A DNA stretch of 41,516 nt from a virus (IMGVR_UViG_3300024432_000003:1-41516), one strand, 5' to 3'; positions 6,365 to 14,410 are shown, counted from the stretch's first letter. Numbers and translations are program-made. Notes: generated from the sequence alone by a model not told the origin.

Positions 6365-6382
6365 CCTGCGCATGTGCGCAGG
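6365..6382. repeat. Perfect palindrome upstream of the basic-protein gene
   Basis: CCTGCGCA and TGCGCAGG form perfect 8-bp arms around a TG centre, about 70 bp upstream of the start at 6296. It could be an operator or a cruciform or hairpin element. It lies in a gene-free part (6297-6555) of the GA/TC-free island, where I found no convincing promoter or other gene. Confidence 0.4.
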
Positions 6383-6677
6383 GCCAGGTGGCCTTTGCTG
6401 CCGTGGGCAACCCAACAGCCAGCACAGGCCACCATACAGCAATGCACCACCATTGCAACCCCTGCCTGGCAAATAAATTGCTTGCAACCCTTGCCAGGGT
6501 ATGCTAGGCCAACCAAGGCCATGCAAGGGCCGTGCCAATGGTGCAGCGCACAAGGGATGGGCATTAAAGTATTACAACTTAGATTACTACCCCGGGGCGG
6601 GTGAACCCCCGAAATGTTTACGTCGACGGTTACTCCACCTCCAGACATAATCTTCAAAATTTTGGGCTTCAAAGAAC

Positions 6678-6706
6678 TTGCGCTCACGTGCGCGTGAGTG
6701 TATAAA
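6678..6706 (+). promoter_or_regulatory. Promoter-like site with an embedded inverted repeat before the late genes
   Basis: TTGCGC (6678-6683) and TATAAA (6701-6706) are separated by 17 bp. The spacer, with the end of the -35, contains the inverted repeat CTCACG-TGCG-CGTGAG (6683-6698), which could be an operator. The start codon at 6714 is only 7 nt past the -10, and the AAGGAG ribosome-binding site overlaps it. The first gene would therefore be leaderless, or the true promoter lies further upstream. A better placed late promoter was not found in 6556-6677. Confidence 0.4.
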
Positions 6707-6713
6707 GGAGCAC

Positions 6714-6875
6714 ATGCCCTCGAAGTCTGTAAAGCAACGAAAGTTCATGGCAGCGGCTGCGAACAGTAAGAAGTTCGCGGACAAGGCTGACATCCCCCAG
6801 GGCGTCGCACGAGAATACCACAACGCAGATAAGATGCGAAGGCAACGCACCATCGCCAACGAGCTGAGGAAGTAG
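6714..6875 (+). CDS. Small basic phage protein at the head of the late genes, 53 residues
   Basis: The start is the ATG at 6714, with AAGGAG at good spacing. The sequence begins MPSKSVKQRKFMAAAANSKKFA, the hallmark of a widespread family of 50-70 residue phage proteins found near packaging and structural genes. They carry the pattern of a basic start, a KFMAA segment, a FA-K-IPQ-VA turn and a C-terminal ADK helix. Its biochemical function is not known to me. It is followed after 2 nt by the next late gene. Confidence 0.75.
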   Translation: MPSKSVKQRKFMAAAANSKKFADKADIPQGVAREYHNADKMRRQRTIANELRK

Positions 6876-6877
6876 CA

Positions 6878-7201
6878 ATGCCAAGCAAGATGAACCCCTA
6901 CGCAGAGAATTCCCCCGGTGCAGCGATGGAGGCTTGTTACAATGCCTGCCAATCGTGCAAGTACGCGATGGACCATCGCATGATGCTCCAGTGCTGCCAC
7001 CCGAAAAGAGCCAGCATCATGGTGTACGACATCCAAGGCAGGCCCGAAACCGACGAAGGCTTCAAGTTGCAGGAGAATTCCAACTACTGCGTGGAAACGA
7101 ACTGGTGGTGCAACAAGTATGAAGCCTGCGGGTACGAAAATTCGCCGGCTCAGTACGGCGGAGGAGCAGTCGGTGGCGCAGCGGTGGGCGGAGCCACATG
7201 A
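6878..7201 (+). CDS. Cys-rich hypothetical protein, 107 residues
   Basis: It contains about nine Cys residues, including CQSC, QCC and CNKYEAC arrangements, strongly suggesting zinc binding or disulfides. The C-terminus is a flexible Gly/Ala tail with GGGAVGGAAVGGA. It overlaps the next gene by 4 nt. No family is recognised. Its position just before the terminase genes suggests a packaging or minor virion role, which is inference. Confidence 0.65.
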   Translation: MPSKMNPYAENSPGAAMEACYNACQSCKYAMDHRMMLQCCHPKRASIMVYDIQGRPETDEGFKLQENSNYCVETNWWCNKYEACGYENSPAQYGGGAVGGAAVGGAT

Positions 7202-7398
7202 CCGACATCCCCAGCACTAGCCTTACCGTAGAAGGCACCCGAAAACAGACCGCGACCTCGCGGGACGCACATCCTGGGGGAGGTAAAAGCGACGAAATGC
7301 GGAAATTGGGCTTGGTGCGTCGCCGAGCCAAGGGTTTGGACGATATTCCTACCAGTGTGGGGCGGAGCAAGAAGAAAAAGAAGAAAAAGGGGCCATGA
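7198..7398 (+). CDS. Small basic hypothetical protein with poly-Lys tail, 66 residues
   Basis: It overlaps both neighbours by 4 nt (ATGA). It is polar and Thr/Ser-rich at the N-terminus, basic in the middle (RRRAKG), and ends in seven consecutive Lys. It is likely disordered and nucleic acid binding. The poly-A run that encodes the Lys stretch (about 7371-7390) is prone to sequencing or ribosomal slippage. The function is unknown. Confidence 0.6.
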   Translation: MTDIPSTSLTVEGTRKQTATSRDAHPGGGKSDEMRKLGLVRRRAKGLDDIPTSVGRSKKKKKKKGP

Positions 7399-7796
7399 AC
7401 GAGCAAGAAACCAAAGTAGTTGAGTTTTTGACCCCTGAGGAGTACGAGGGGCAGCAGGCGCTGGAAACTCAGCTAAACGACATCGCCGCAGCACCGAAAA
7501 AGGTGCTAAAATTCAATCGGGCAAGCAAGGTCACACGTCAAGACGTGGTGAATGCGTTTACGAACGCATTTCAGATGATTGGAGGGGTGGATAGGCTGGC
7601 CGTTTGGGCAGATGCCAACCCAGGCGAGTTTTTCAAGATATTCGGCAAACTCCTCCCGCCCTCGAACACGGATTTGCTGGATGGCAACCGTGAATTCGTT
7701 GTGCGGCACATTCTGCCGCCGCCTGTGATGGATACAACTCCTAAAACCATAGTAGAAAACGCCGAATTTACAGAGGTGAAAGACGATGCCAGTTGA
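7395..7796 (+). CDS. Putative terminase small subunit
   Basis: The product has 133 residues. The segment from about 51 to 85, with AFQMIGGVDRLAVWADAN followed by an FFKIFGKLLPP run, is characteristic of proteins encoded directly before phage large terminases and often annotated as small subunit. That role is DNA recognition during packaging. The C-terminus contains a beta-rich stretch and an acidic tail. It overlaps the next small gene by 11 nt and the large subunit follows 160 bp later. I infer the role from position and this motif; a helix-turn-helix is not obvious. Confidence 0.55.
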   Translation: MNEQETKVVEFLTPEEYEGQQALETQLNDIAAAPKKVLKFNRASKVTRQDVVNAFTNAFQMIGGVDRLAVWADANPGEFFKIFGKLLPPSNTDLLDGNREFVVRHILPPPVMDTTPKTIVENAEFTEVKDDAS

Positions 7797-7959
7797 CCCG
7801 GATACTACGTTCACATGCCCGATACATGGTTCTGGGCAGGCGGGCATTATGATCAGCCAGGCAGCCGAGCCGGACTTATTCATCTGCTACGCCTGCTGGC
7901 AAGACTTTCTCACTGACGATACCGTCCACAAGTGTGAAATTGCCACGCCGGAGCCGTAG
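7786..7959 (+). CDS. Small putative zinc-binding protein between the terminase subunits, 57 residues
   Basis: The frame starts inside the end of the preceding gene and its TAG overlaps the GTG start of the large terminase as TAGTG, so it fills the gap exactly. Cys and His occur as CPIH near 11-14, CYAC near 38-41 and HKC near 53. This could be a compact zinc knuckle. Such a small factor between terminase genes might help DNA recognition, but that is inference. Confidence 0.55.
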   Translation: MPVDPDTTFTCPIHGSGQAGIMISQAAEPDLFICYACWQDFLTDDTVHKCEIATPEP

Positions 7960-9272
7960 TGCCCGAAGTATCGGTACCCTATGAACCGCGCCACCAGTTC
8001 ATGCCGCTTCACACGCGGAAACAGCGGTGGGCAGTCGTTGTCGCCCACCGCCGAGCTGGAAAGACGGTGGCAACTCTTAATGACCTTGTTAGCATGGCGC
8101 TCTATGTCCAAAAGGAGCGCGCTCGGTATGCTTACATCGCTCCTTACTATTCCCAGGCGAAGCAAATCGCTTGGGACTACCTTGTACACTATACTCAGGC
8201 TGTCGCTACGAAAGTTAGCCTCAGTTCTCTTAGTATTGACCTTTTCAATGGTGCTCGCATCACCCTTTATGGTGCTGATAATCCTGACGCATTACGAGGG
8301 GTCTACTTTGACGGTGTTGTTATCGATGAGTATGGTGATTGTAAGCCTAGTCTTTGGACCGAAATTATTCGACCGACTCTGGCCGATAGGCGAGGGTGGG
8401 CTACTTTCATTGGGACGCCTAATGGGCTAAATCACTTCTACGACATATGGGAGTTCGCCAAGGCGCACCCGGAAGAGTGGCTTACGATGGCCCTCCCTCA
8501 AAGCAAAACCGGCATTCTCGACGCAGACGAGGTCGAAGAAATGCGGGCCATGATGGATGAAGATGAGTTCTTACAAGAAATTGAATGTTCATTCATGGCG
8601 GCTACCAGGGGAGCCTTCTACTCCAGTGAACTTAAGAAGGCTCATATTGGCTCCTATCCTTTGGACCCTAGTCGGCCTAGCAATTATGTGTTTGATCTTG
8701 GTTACACAGATAGCACGGCTATCTGGCGATGGCAGGAGTACCCGGACGCCATAGAGCTCAACCTAAGCTATGAGCAAGATAACAGGTCGATACAGTATTA
8801 CATTGATTGGCTGCACTCTCAGCGGGAAGCCGGTATTAAGATTGGAGATGTGTGGCTGCCTCACGACGCAAGAGCCAAGACACTCCAGACTGGTAGAAGT
8901 ATCGTGGAACAATTTCTCTCTGGTGGGGTACGGCCTCAGATTGTCCCCAAACTTGATTTGCTGGACGGAATTCAAGCAGCCAGAATGCTTTTTCCATCCG
9001 TGTACTTCGACGCCGAAGGCTGCAAAGATGGACTATTGGCTCTCCGGTCGTACAGACGCATTTGGAACGCCGATAGGAACGAGTATAGTGCCAAGCCCCT
9101 CCATGACTGGAGTTCAAATTTTGCCGACGCGTTCCGGTATTTCGGGCTTGTGGCAAAAATGCGTGAAGACCCCAAGCCTGAGAAAGATAGGCCGTTTGCT
9201 CGCGAAATTAACTATGGTTTCTGCTTGGACGACCTTTGGGACAAAAGGCCCGAGAATAGCGGCTGGCACTGA
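7959..9272 (+). CDS. terL: Terminase large subunit (DNA packaging ATPase/nuclease)
   Basis: The product has 437 residues from a GTG start coupled to the preceding stop. The N-terminal ATPase has a Walker A RRAGKT at 31-36 and a Walker B VIDE at 121-124. The coupling motif GTPNG follows at 152-156. The C-terminal RNase H-like nuclease has Asp246 and Asp251 in a VFDLGYTDS segment and a final DWSSNFADAF segment near 405-415. It pumps DNA through the portal and cuts genome-length units. Length and motif order are normal for the family. Next come two small genes and then the portal. Confidence 0.95.
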   Translation: MPEVSVPYEPRHQFMPLHTRKQRWAVVVAHRRAGKTVATLNDLVSMALYVQKERARYAYIAPYYSQAKQIAWDYLVHYTQAVATKVSLSSLSIDLFNGARITLYGADNPDALRGVYFDGVVIDEYGDCKPSLWTEIIRPTLADRRGWATFIGTPNGLNHFYDIWEFAKAHPEEWLTMALPQSKTGILDADEVEEMRAMMDEDEFLQEIECSFMAATRGAFYSSELKKAHIGSYPLDPSRPSNYVFDLGYTDSTAIWRWQEYPDAIELNLSYEQDNRSIQYYIDWLHSQREAGIKIGDVWLPHDARAKTLQTGRSIVEQFLSGGVRPQIVPKLDLLDGIQAARMLFPSVYFDAEGCKDGLLALRSYRRIWNADRNEYSAKPLHDWSSNFADAFRYFGLVAKMREDPKPEKDRPFAREINYGFCLDDLWDKRPENSGWH

Positions 9273-9709
9273 TGGCTAAATCTCTGAAAAACCTTATTCG
9301 CCCAACTCTGCTATGGGCTAGGGAAATCACAGAACGACTAAAGCGTTTGGAGGATATTGTAGCATTTCTGGGCGCTGCAACTTTCATATTTCGTAGTGGA
9401 GTACAAGTCGGCGACCCAGGTGTTGCAAGATTCTATTTAGACAATACTGTAAAAGCCTTGTCAACGAGTGCTAGTATAAGTAACATTACGGAAGGCGGGG
9501 TAGATGTTGATGAGGTCTACGATGGAGTGGATCCAGGCGATCAAATGATAATCTCTCAAGAAAACGACCCCGGACGCAATCTTCACACCACTGTTAGTTC
9601 TGTGACTGACAACGGCACCTGGCACGAATTTGATTATACGGTTGACGCCGCCAATGGGGGCGAGTTTCAAAACAACCGGAGTTGTTCAGTTACCATAATC
9701 AGGAATTGA
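9272..9709 (+). CDS. Hypothetical protein between terminase and portal, 145 residues
   Basis: It overlaps the terminase stop. The first 35 residues are a basic amphipathic helix, followed by an Ala/Phe-rich hydrophobic stretch (about 27-38). The remaining 100 residues are beta-rich with many Asp, Gly, Asn and Val, resembling a small beta-sandwich. It could be a minor virion or head-decoration component. No family is recognised. Confidence 0.65.
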   Translation: MAKSLKNLIRPTLLWAREITERLKRLEDIVAFLGAATFIFRSGVQVGDPGVARFYLDNTVKALSTSASISNITEGGVDVDEVYDGVDPGDQMIISQENDPGRNLHTTVSSVTDNGTWHEFDYTVDAANGGEFQNNRSCSVTIIRN

Positions 9710-9710
9710 C

Positions 9711-9899
9711 ATGGCATACGAAAGAGTGTACGCCGACATGCTTCGGCAACAGCCCACCCCTGAAATGCTGGGAACGGGAACGGCGGCGCAGGCTGGAAAA
9801 ACTGCCCAGACACGAAACAAGTACAAGGCTTACGTCGCAGAAGTAATGATGGAGGGCGGCACGCCTAAGTCTTACGAAGATTGGATGGCGGGGAAGTAG
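9711..9899 (+). CDS. Small hypothetical protein before portal, 62 residues
   Basis: The frame starts 1 nt after the upstream stop and ends 1 nt before the portal start. The sequence is helical and basic, with the YVAEVMMEGGTPKSYEDWMAG pattern at the C-terminus; similar short proteins precede podovirus portal genes. The function is unknown. Confidence 0.65.
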   Translation: MAYERVYADMLRQQPTPEMLGTGTAAQAGKTAQTRNKYKAYVAEVMMEGGTPKSYEDWMAGK

Positions 9900-9900
9900 T

Positions 9901-11898
9901 ATGCCAGCGCTCACCGAACAAGGTATATCCGCCGTAGAGCCACGGGCCAACGACGACCGAAACGACTCGGCACTTGGCGAAGAGCTTGGCCTTCCTAAAT
10001 ACGACATTGCGTACTGGAAAGACCAGATACGCATCGCTGGTAAAGAACTGGAGAAGTTTCACGAGCGTGGGCGCAAGACACAACGTCGCTACCTTGATGA
10101 ACGCGAAGCAAACGATGAGCAAAGCCGAAAGTTCAACCTCTTCTGGGCTAACACGGGAGTCCTTCGGTCTGCTCTATATGCTAACCCACCGTCACCCACC
10201 GTTAAGCGCGAGTGGGACGATTTCAATGACGATGTGGGCCGAGTGGCAGCGGAAATCCTGGAACGACTACTCAAACTTGGACTCCAGCGCCCAAGAGGCG
10301 ATATGGACGTCGCGTTCGCCTACGCCACCGAAGACCGTCTCGTTCCTGGGCTTGGTCAGGTGTGGCTCAGATATGATGTAACTACGGCTGAGCAGACCAT
10401 ACCTGGCACTCCTGTTACCTACGAGCAAATTGTAGACGAGGACGCCATTACGGATTACATTCACTGGGAAGATTTCCTGTGGGCACCGTGCCGTGTCTGG
10501 GAAGAGTGCCGGTGGGTGGCGCGACAGGCGCACATGACTAAAGAGCGTATGGTCAAGCGTTTCGGCGCGGATACAGCCGACCGTGTTTCCTACAGCGACA
10601 AATTCGAGAATGTGGACCGCGTGGGCGCACAGGACAATACCCCTGTTCGCCGCCCCGAGGCTACAGCCTCAGTGTGGGAAATTTGGAATAAGACCAATAA
10701 GACGGTGTATTGGGTTTCCGTTACAGATACGGACCGTCTGCTCGACAAAAAGCCTGACCCCCTCGGCCTGGTAGGGTTTTTTCCGTGCCCGAAGCCACTT
10801 ACTGCGACCAACAGCACATCCAACATGGTGCCGCGTCCTGACTATTACATGACGAAGGACCAGTATGAAGAAATTGACACCGTCAACACCCGCATCAACT
10901 GGCTTATCAAGGCATGTAAGGCCGCGGGAGTCTATGACAAGTCAGCTGAAGGAATTCAACGCCTATTTGAACAAGGTACGGAAAACTCCCTTATACCTGT
11001 TGATAATTGGGCCATGTTCGCCGAGCGTGGCGGGGTACAGGGGCAAATCGACTGGATACCGCTTGACCAAATTGCCGCCACTATCCAAATCCTGAATGAG
11101 CAACGCGGAAACATGGTGCAGCAGCTCTATGAGTTGACTGGTATCAGTGACATTATGCGTGGCAGCACGAATGCCCGCGAAACGCTGGGTGCTCAGCAGT
11201 TGAAAGCACAGTATGGCTCTGTTCGGCTACAGTACATCCAGGGCACCATTTCCGAGTTTGTTCAAGAGGCCATGCGTATCAAGGCCGACATAATCAGCAA
11301 GCATTTTCAGCCTGAGACTATTATCAAGAAAAGCCTAATACAGATGATACCTCAGACTGACCACCGTCTTATCCAGCCCGCTGTCCAAATGCTGAAGAAT
11401 ACGCCCGTTGTTTCCTACCACCTGGAAGTGCAGGCGGACGACATGTCTATTCCGGACTACGCTGTGGAAAAGCAGAGCCGTATGGAGTACATCACGGCTA
11501 TGGGGCAGCTTATCAGTCAAAGCTGGCAGGCTGTTCAGGCCGCGCCGGAAATGGCTCCCCTCGTTCTGCAAAGTCTTCAGTGGGCAGCGGCTGGTTTCAA
11601 AAATGGCCGCATGCTGGAAGGCGTGCTGGACCAGGCTGTGGACCAGGCCCTCAAGCAGTTGGCTGCGAAAGCGCAGCAGCCTGAGCCGCCACCGCCTGAG
11701 GTCATCGAGGCCCAGGCCGATGCACAGCGTAAGGCGCAGGAGGCTCAGCAAGAAATTGCACAGGATTGGGCTAAGACTCAGGCTGAAATTGCACAGGATA
11801 ACCAGGATGCAGCCAACGAGCGCAGACTCGCTTGGCTCAAGGGTAACACAGATGCGGATATTGCCCGCATGGTAGCGAGGGCCAGAACCAGTGCGTAG
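9901..11898 (+). CDS. Portal protein (head-tail connector)
   Basis: The product has 665 residues. It forms the dodecameric vertex through which DNA is packaged and ejected and to which the tail adaptor binds. Evidence is its length, its place after terminase, and a typical portal layout: an early KFHERGRKTQRRYLDER segment, a central region with an ITDYIHWEDFLWAPCR run, a stem-like LYELTGISDIMRGS segment followed by an ETLGAQQLKAQYGS motif near 425-440, and a long helical, Gln/Ala-rich C-terminal barrel (about 575-660). This resembles P22-like and marine podovirus portals more than the shorter T7 type. The next gene overlaps by 8 nt. Confidence 0.9.
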   Translation: MPALTEQGISAVEPRANDDRNDSALGEELGLPKYDIAYWKDQIRIAGKELEKFHERGRKTQRRYLDEREANDEQSRKFNLFWANTGVLRSALYANPPSPTVKREWDDFNDDVGRVAAEILERLLKLGLQRPRGDMDVAFAYATEDRLVPGLGQVWLRYDVTTAEQTIPGTPVTYEQIVDEDAITDYIHWEDFLWAPCRVWEECRWVARQAHMTKERMVKRFGADTADRVSYSDKFENVDRVGAQDNTPVRRPEATASVWEIWNKTNKTVYWVSVTDTDRLLDKKPDPLGLVGFFPCPKPLTATNSTSNMVPRPDYYMTKDQYEEIDTVNTRINWLIKACKAAGVYDKSAEGIQRLFEQGTENSLIPVDNWAMFAERGGVQGQIDWIPLDQIAATIQILNEQRGNMVQQLYELTGISDIMRGSTNARETLGAQQLKAQYGSVRLQYIQGTISEFVQEAMRIKADIISKHFQPETIIKKSLIQMIPQTDHRLIQPAVQMLKNTPVVSYHLEVQADDMSIPDYAVEKQSRMEYITAMGQLISQSWQAVQAAPEMAPLVLQSLQWAAAGFKNGRMLEGVLDQAVDQALKQLAAKAQQPEPPPPEVIEAQADAQRKAQEAQQEIAQDWAKTQAEIAQDNQDAANERRLAWLKGNTDADIARMVARARTSA

Positions 11899-12220
11899 AC
11901 GTTGGATTCAGCGTAGGCAACCTGATGGCACGTATAAACTCGAAGAGGTCCCGCTCAACCACTGGTCGCCCAGGCGTAACCTGTCGGATACTGATGCTCT
12001 TATCAGTGACCGTCATTATGATGGGATGCGCGCAACCGACGGTACTGATATTAGTTCGCGCGCAAAACATCGGGAGTATATGCGCCGTAACGATCTCACC
12101 ACAATTGACGACTTTAAGCAAGAATGGGCCGATGCCCCACGGAAAAGACAATTAGAGGCTGATAAAGGCCGCCGTGAGGACATTGAAAGAGCAATCCACC
12201 ACTTAGAAGGACCACCATAA
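11891..12220 (+). CDS. Hypothetical basic virion-region protein, 109 residues
   Basis: It starts at a GTG that overlaps the end of the portal gene and shares the A of its stop with the ATG of the scaffold gene. The N-terminus is Arg-rich (RRRWIQRRQ), and the centre contains an SDRHYDGMRATDGTDISSRAK stretch with many Arg and Asp residues. Short proteins like this commonly lie between portal and scaffold in podoviruses. The function is unknown. Confidence 0.65.
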   Translation: MRRRWIQRRQPDGTYKLEEVPLNHWSPRRNLSDTDALISDRHYDGMRATDGTDISSRAKHREYMRRNDLTTIDDFKQEWADAPRKRQLEADKGRREDIERAIHHLEGPP

Positions 12221-13329
12221 TGGCCGAACCATCCTTAAAAGAAAGTCTGGAGGCTGCGTTTGATGAAGATACTGACAGCAGTGGGAGCGTGGATACGCCG
12301 CCAGTGGACGAGACTCCGCCAGTGGTGGACGAACCTGTGGCAGAAGAAGCCCCAGCCGCCGAAGAGCCCGAGGCCGGGGGAGAAGAGGGAGCCCCACCCA
12401 GCGATGAGGGCAGCGGTGAGCCAGCCCCCGCCACAGCCGAACAAGAAGAAGGCCAAGCGGAAGAGCAAGAAGAAAGCCAAGCTCCCGTCGGGCTAAAGCC
12501 TCCAGTAAGCTGGAAGCCCGCAATGCGGGAAAAATTTAAGGGATTACCTGCCGATGTACAGGGCGAGATATTGCGTCGCGAAGTGGATATGTCGCGTGGC
12601 ATGGAGATCGTTGCCGAGGCCCGTAAATTCAAACAAGAATTTGACCAGAAATGTGCGCCGTACCAGGCGGAAATGGCAAGCCGAGGCGTCACGGCTATGG
12701 ACGCCTTCGACAACTACCTGAGTACCGCGTACAAGCTGCGACATTCGCCACCGGCGGAGAAGGCCGCCCTCGTGGGTGGACTCATTCAACAGTACGGGGT
12801 GAGCATAGAGATGCTGGACCAGGTATTGGTCAACCAGCAAAATGTGAATCCAGGTAACGGAGCGCCCCCGCCAGGGGACGCCAACGTCACCTATGCGATT
12901 CAGCAGGCGATGGCTCCGTATCAGCAGTTCATGGACAGTGTGCAGCAGAACCAACTTCAGACTGCAGAACAAGTGCAGACTGATGTACGCAGTGAAATCA
13001 CAGCGTTTGCACAGGACGAGAAAAACGAGTTCTACGAAGATGTAAAGTTGGAAATGGCAACATTTCTGGAAGCCGCCGCACAGCGGAACCAAAATATGAC
13101 TTTACAAGAAGCGTACGACCGTGCTATTTTGTTACGACCAGACTTAGCTGAGCTCGTTGCTCAACGCAAGCTGCAAAGCGAAGCGGACGCAAGAAGCACA
13201 GCGGCAGCAGCGGCGAAAGCGAAAGCCGTAGGGGTCCAGGGAGCATCGCCAGACACTGGTGCTGGCAGATCCCAACCCGCAAGCCTTCGCGGAGCCATAG
13301 AAGCTGCAATGGACTCGACCGACTTGTAG
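12220..13329 (+). CDS. Putative scaffolding protein
   Basis: The product has 369 residues. The first 85 are an extremely acidic, Pro/Ala/Glu-rich disordered tail. The middle is long helix (about 95-300) with many Gln and Glu, and the last 50 residues are Ala/Lys/Arg-rich. An acidic tail plus coiled coil plus basic end that contacts the capsid is the usual scaffold plan. It sits between portal and major capsid, as scaffolds do. I see no protease domain. Confidence 0.8.
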   Translation: MAEPSLKESLEAAFDEDTDSSGSVDTPPVDETPPVVDEPVAEEAPAAEEPEAGGEEGAPPSDEGSGEPAPATAEQEEGQAEEQEESQAPVGLKPPVSWKPAMREKFKGLPADVQGEILRREVDMSRGMEIVAEARKFKQEFDQKCAPYQAEMASRGVTAMDAFDNYLSTAYKLRHSPPAEKAALVGGLIQQYGVSIEMLDQVLVNQQNVNPGNGAPPPGDANVTYAIQQAMAPYQQFMDSVQQNQLQTAEQVQTDVRSEITAFAQDEKNEFYEDVKLEMATFLEAAAQRNQNMTLQEAYDRAILLRPDLAELVAQRKLQSEADARSTAAAAAKAKAVGVQGASPDTGAGRSQPASLRGAIEAAMDSTDL

Positions 13330-13429
13330 TCTCCCAGTTCGGGGAGACCCTAGAGCAAAGAGGGCTCAAATGTCCTCGCCCACTAGGGGGAAGCCGAACA
13401 GGTAATAGGTTCACCTATGGAGATTACAA
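13330..13429 (+). promoter_or_regulatory. Leader region of the major capsid gene with two inverted repeats
   Basis: A short hairpin (GTCTCC with GGAGAC, 13329-13347) follows the scaffold stop. A perfect inverted repeat ATAGGT-TC-ACCTAT lies at 13405-13418, directly before the GGAG ribosome-binding site (13419-13422). These could stabilise the capsid message or control its translation. No clear -35/-10 pair was found. Confidence 0.4.
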
Positions 13430-14410
13430 ATGGCATTCCCAAACGTATCCGACATCGTCGCTACGACTATCGAAAGTCGTACGCGGCAAATCGCGGATAA
13501 CGTAACCAAGAACAACGCCTTGCTCGCTCGGCTCGAGCAGCGGGGCAATGTGAAGCCTTTCGGTGGTGGTTCCGTTATCTTCCAGGAGCTGAGCTTCGCC
13601 GAGAACGGCAACGTCGGCTGGTACAGCGGTTACGACCTCCTGCCGGTGGCAGCGCAGGACGTGATTTCCGCAGCCGAGTACGCCATCAAGCAGCTTGCCT
13701 GCCCGGTGGTGATGTCCGGTCTCGAGATGCTCCAGAACAACGGCCGCGAGCGCATGATTGACCTTATGGAAGGTCGTATCAGCGTGGCCGAGTCCACCAT
13801 GTCCAACACGCTGGCAGATGGCGTGTACTCCGACGGCACCGGCGACGGTGGTAAGGAGATCGGTGGTCTCGACATCGCCGTACCCACGGATCCCACCGTG
13901 GGCACGTATGGCGGTATCGATCGTGCCGCGTTCCCGTTCTGGCGCTCCCAGGCATTCGACTCCGCGGTCATCAACGGTGGTGCCCTCACGGCGGCCAACG
14001 TCCAGAACCTGATGAACCAGGCGTGGGCGAGCCTCGTGCGTGGCAGCGACCGTCCCGACCTCATCCCCATGGACAGCGTGTTCTGGAACTACTACATTTC
14101 CAGCCTGCAGAGCCTCCAGCGGTTCAACGGCACGGAAGTGGGCAAGCTCGGATTCCCGACCATCAAGTACATGGACGCGGACTGCGTGCTCGACGGTGGT
14201 ATCGGTGGGTTCTGCCCGCCGGAAACGGCGTTCATGCTCAACACCAAGTACATCTTCCTGCGGCCTCACCGCGACAGGAACATGGTACCACTGATGCCGA
14301 GCAAACGCTACGCCATCAACCAGGACGCCGAAGTGCAGATCCTCGGCTGGGCCGGTAACGTCACCACCTCCGGCTCCGAGTTCCAGGGTCGCCTCTTCGA
14401 TACCACGTAA
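13430..14410 (+). CDS. Major capsid protein
   Basis: The product has 326 residues. It begins MAFPNVSDIVATTIESRTRQ, with an N-terminal arm helix and an FGGGSVIFQELSF E-loop-like stretch, then beta-rich A-domain segments, a pattern expected of HK97-fold capsids of podoviruses. The gene has the most regular, C-ending codon use in the window, as expected of the most abundant virion protein. It is preceded by the scaffold gene and its own leader with a good ribosome-binding site, and followed by a terminator, so it can be expressed at a distinct level. The assignment rests on position, length and composition. Confidence 0.85.
   Translation: MAFPNVSDIVATTIESRTRQIADNVTKNNALLARLEQRGNVKPFGGGSVIFQELSFAENGNVGWYSGYDLLPVAAQDVISAAEYAIKQLACPVVMSGLEMLQNNGRERMIDLMEGRISVAESTMSNTLADGVYSDGTGDGGKEIGGLDIAVPTDPTVGTYGGIDRAAFPFWRSQAFDSAVINGGALTAANVQNLMNQAWASLVRGSDRPDLIPMDSVFWNYYISSLQSLQRFNGTEVGKLGFPTIKYMDADCVLDGGIGGFCPPETAFMLNTKYIFLRPHRDRNMVPLMPSKRYAINQDAEVQILGWAGNVTTSGSEFQGRLFDTT

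Larger units (their letters stand above)
5925..6555. other. Dinucleotide-avoidance island: no GA and no TC in 631 bp
   Basis: Reading every line from 5925 through 6555 finds not a single GA or TC dinucleotide. The last TC before it is at 5923-5924 and the first GA after it is at 6556-6557. All other dinucleotides, including AG and CT, are present. About 80 GA plus TC would be expected by equal use. GA and TC are reverse complements, so both strands are free of them. The island includes the 5988-6296 gene, its terminator and about 250 bp upstream of the gene. Lack of TGA stop codons explains the many spurious open frames here. Confidence 0.95.

Noticed and set aside
5925-6555. Explanation of the island by a TC-targeting cytidine deaminase
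   Set aside because: Deamination would turn TC into TT and GA into AA and make the region AT-rich, but the island is GC-rich by eye. Past mutation followed by selection cannot be wholly excluded.
5789-6604. Several long overlapping open frames on both strands in 5789-6604
   Set aside because: TGA cannot occur in the GA/TC-free island, so frames are long by chance. Only the 6296-5988 frame has a ribosome-binding site and terminator.
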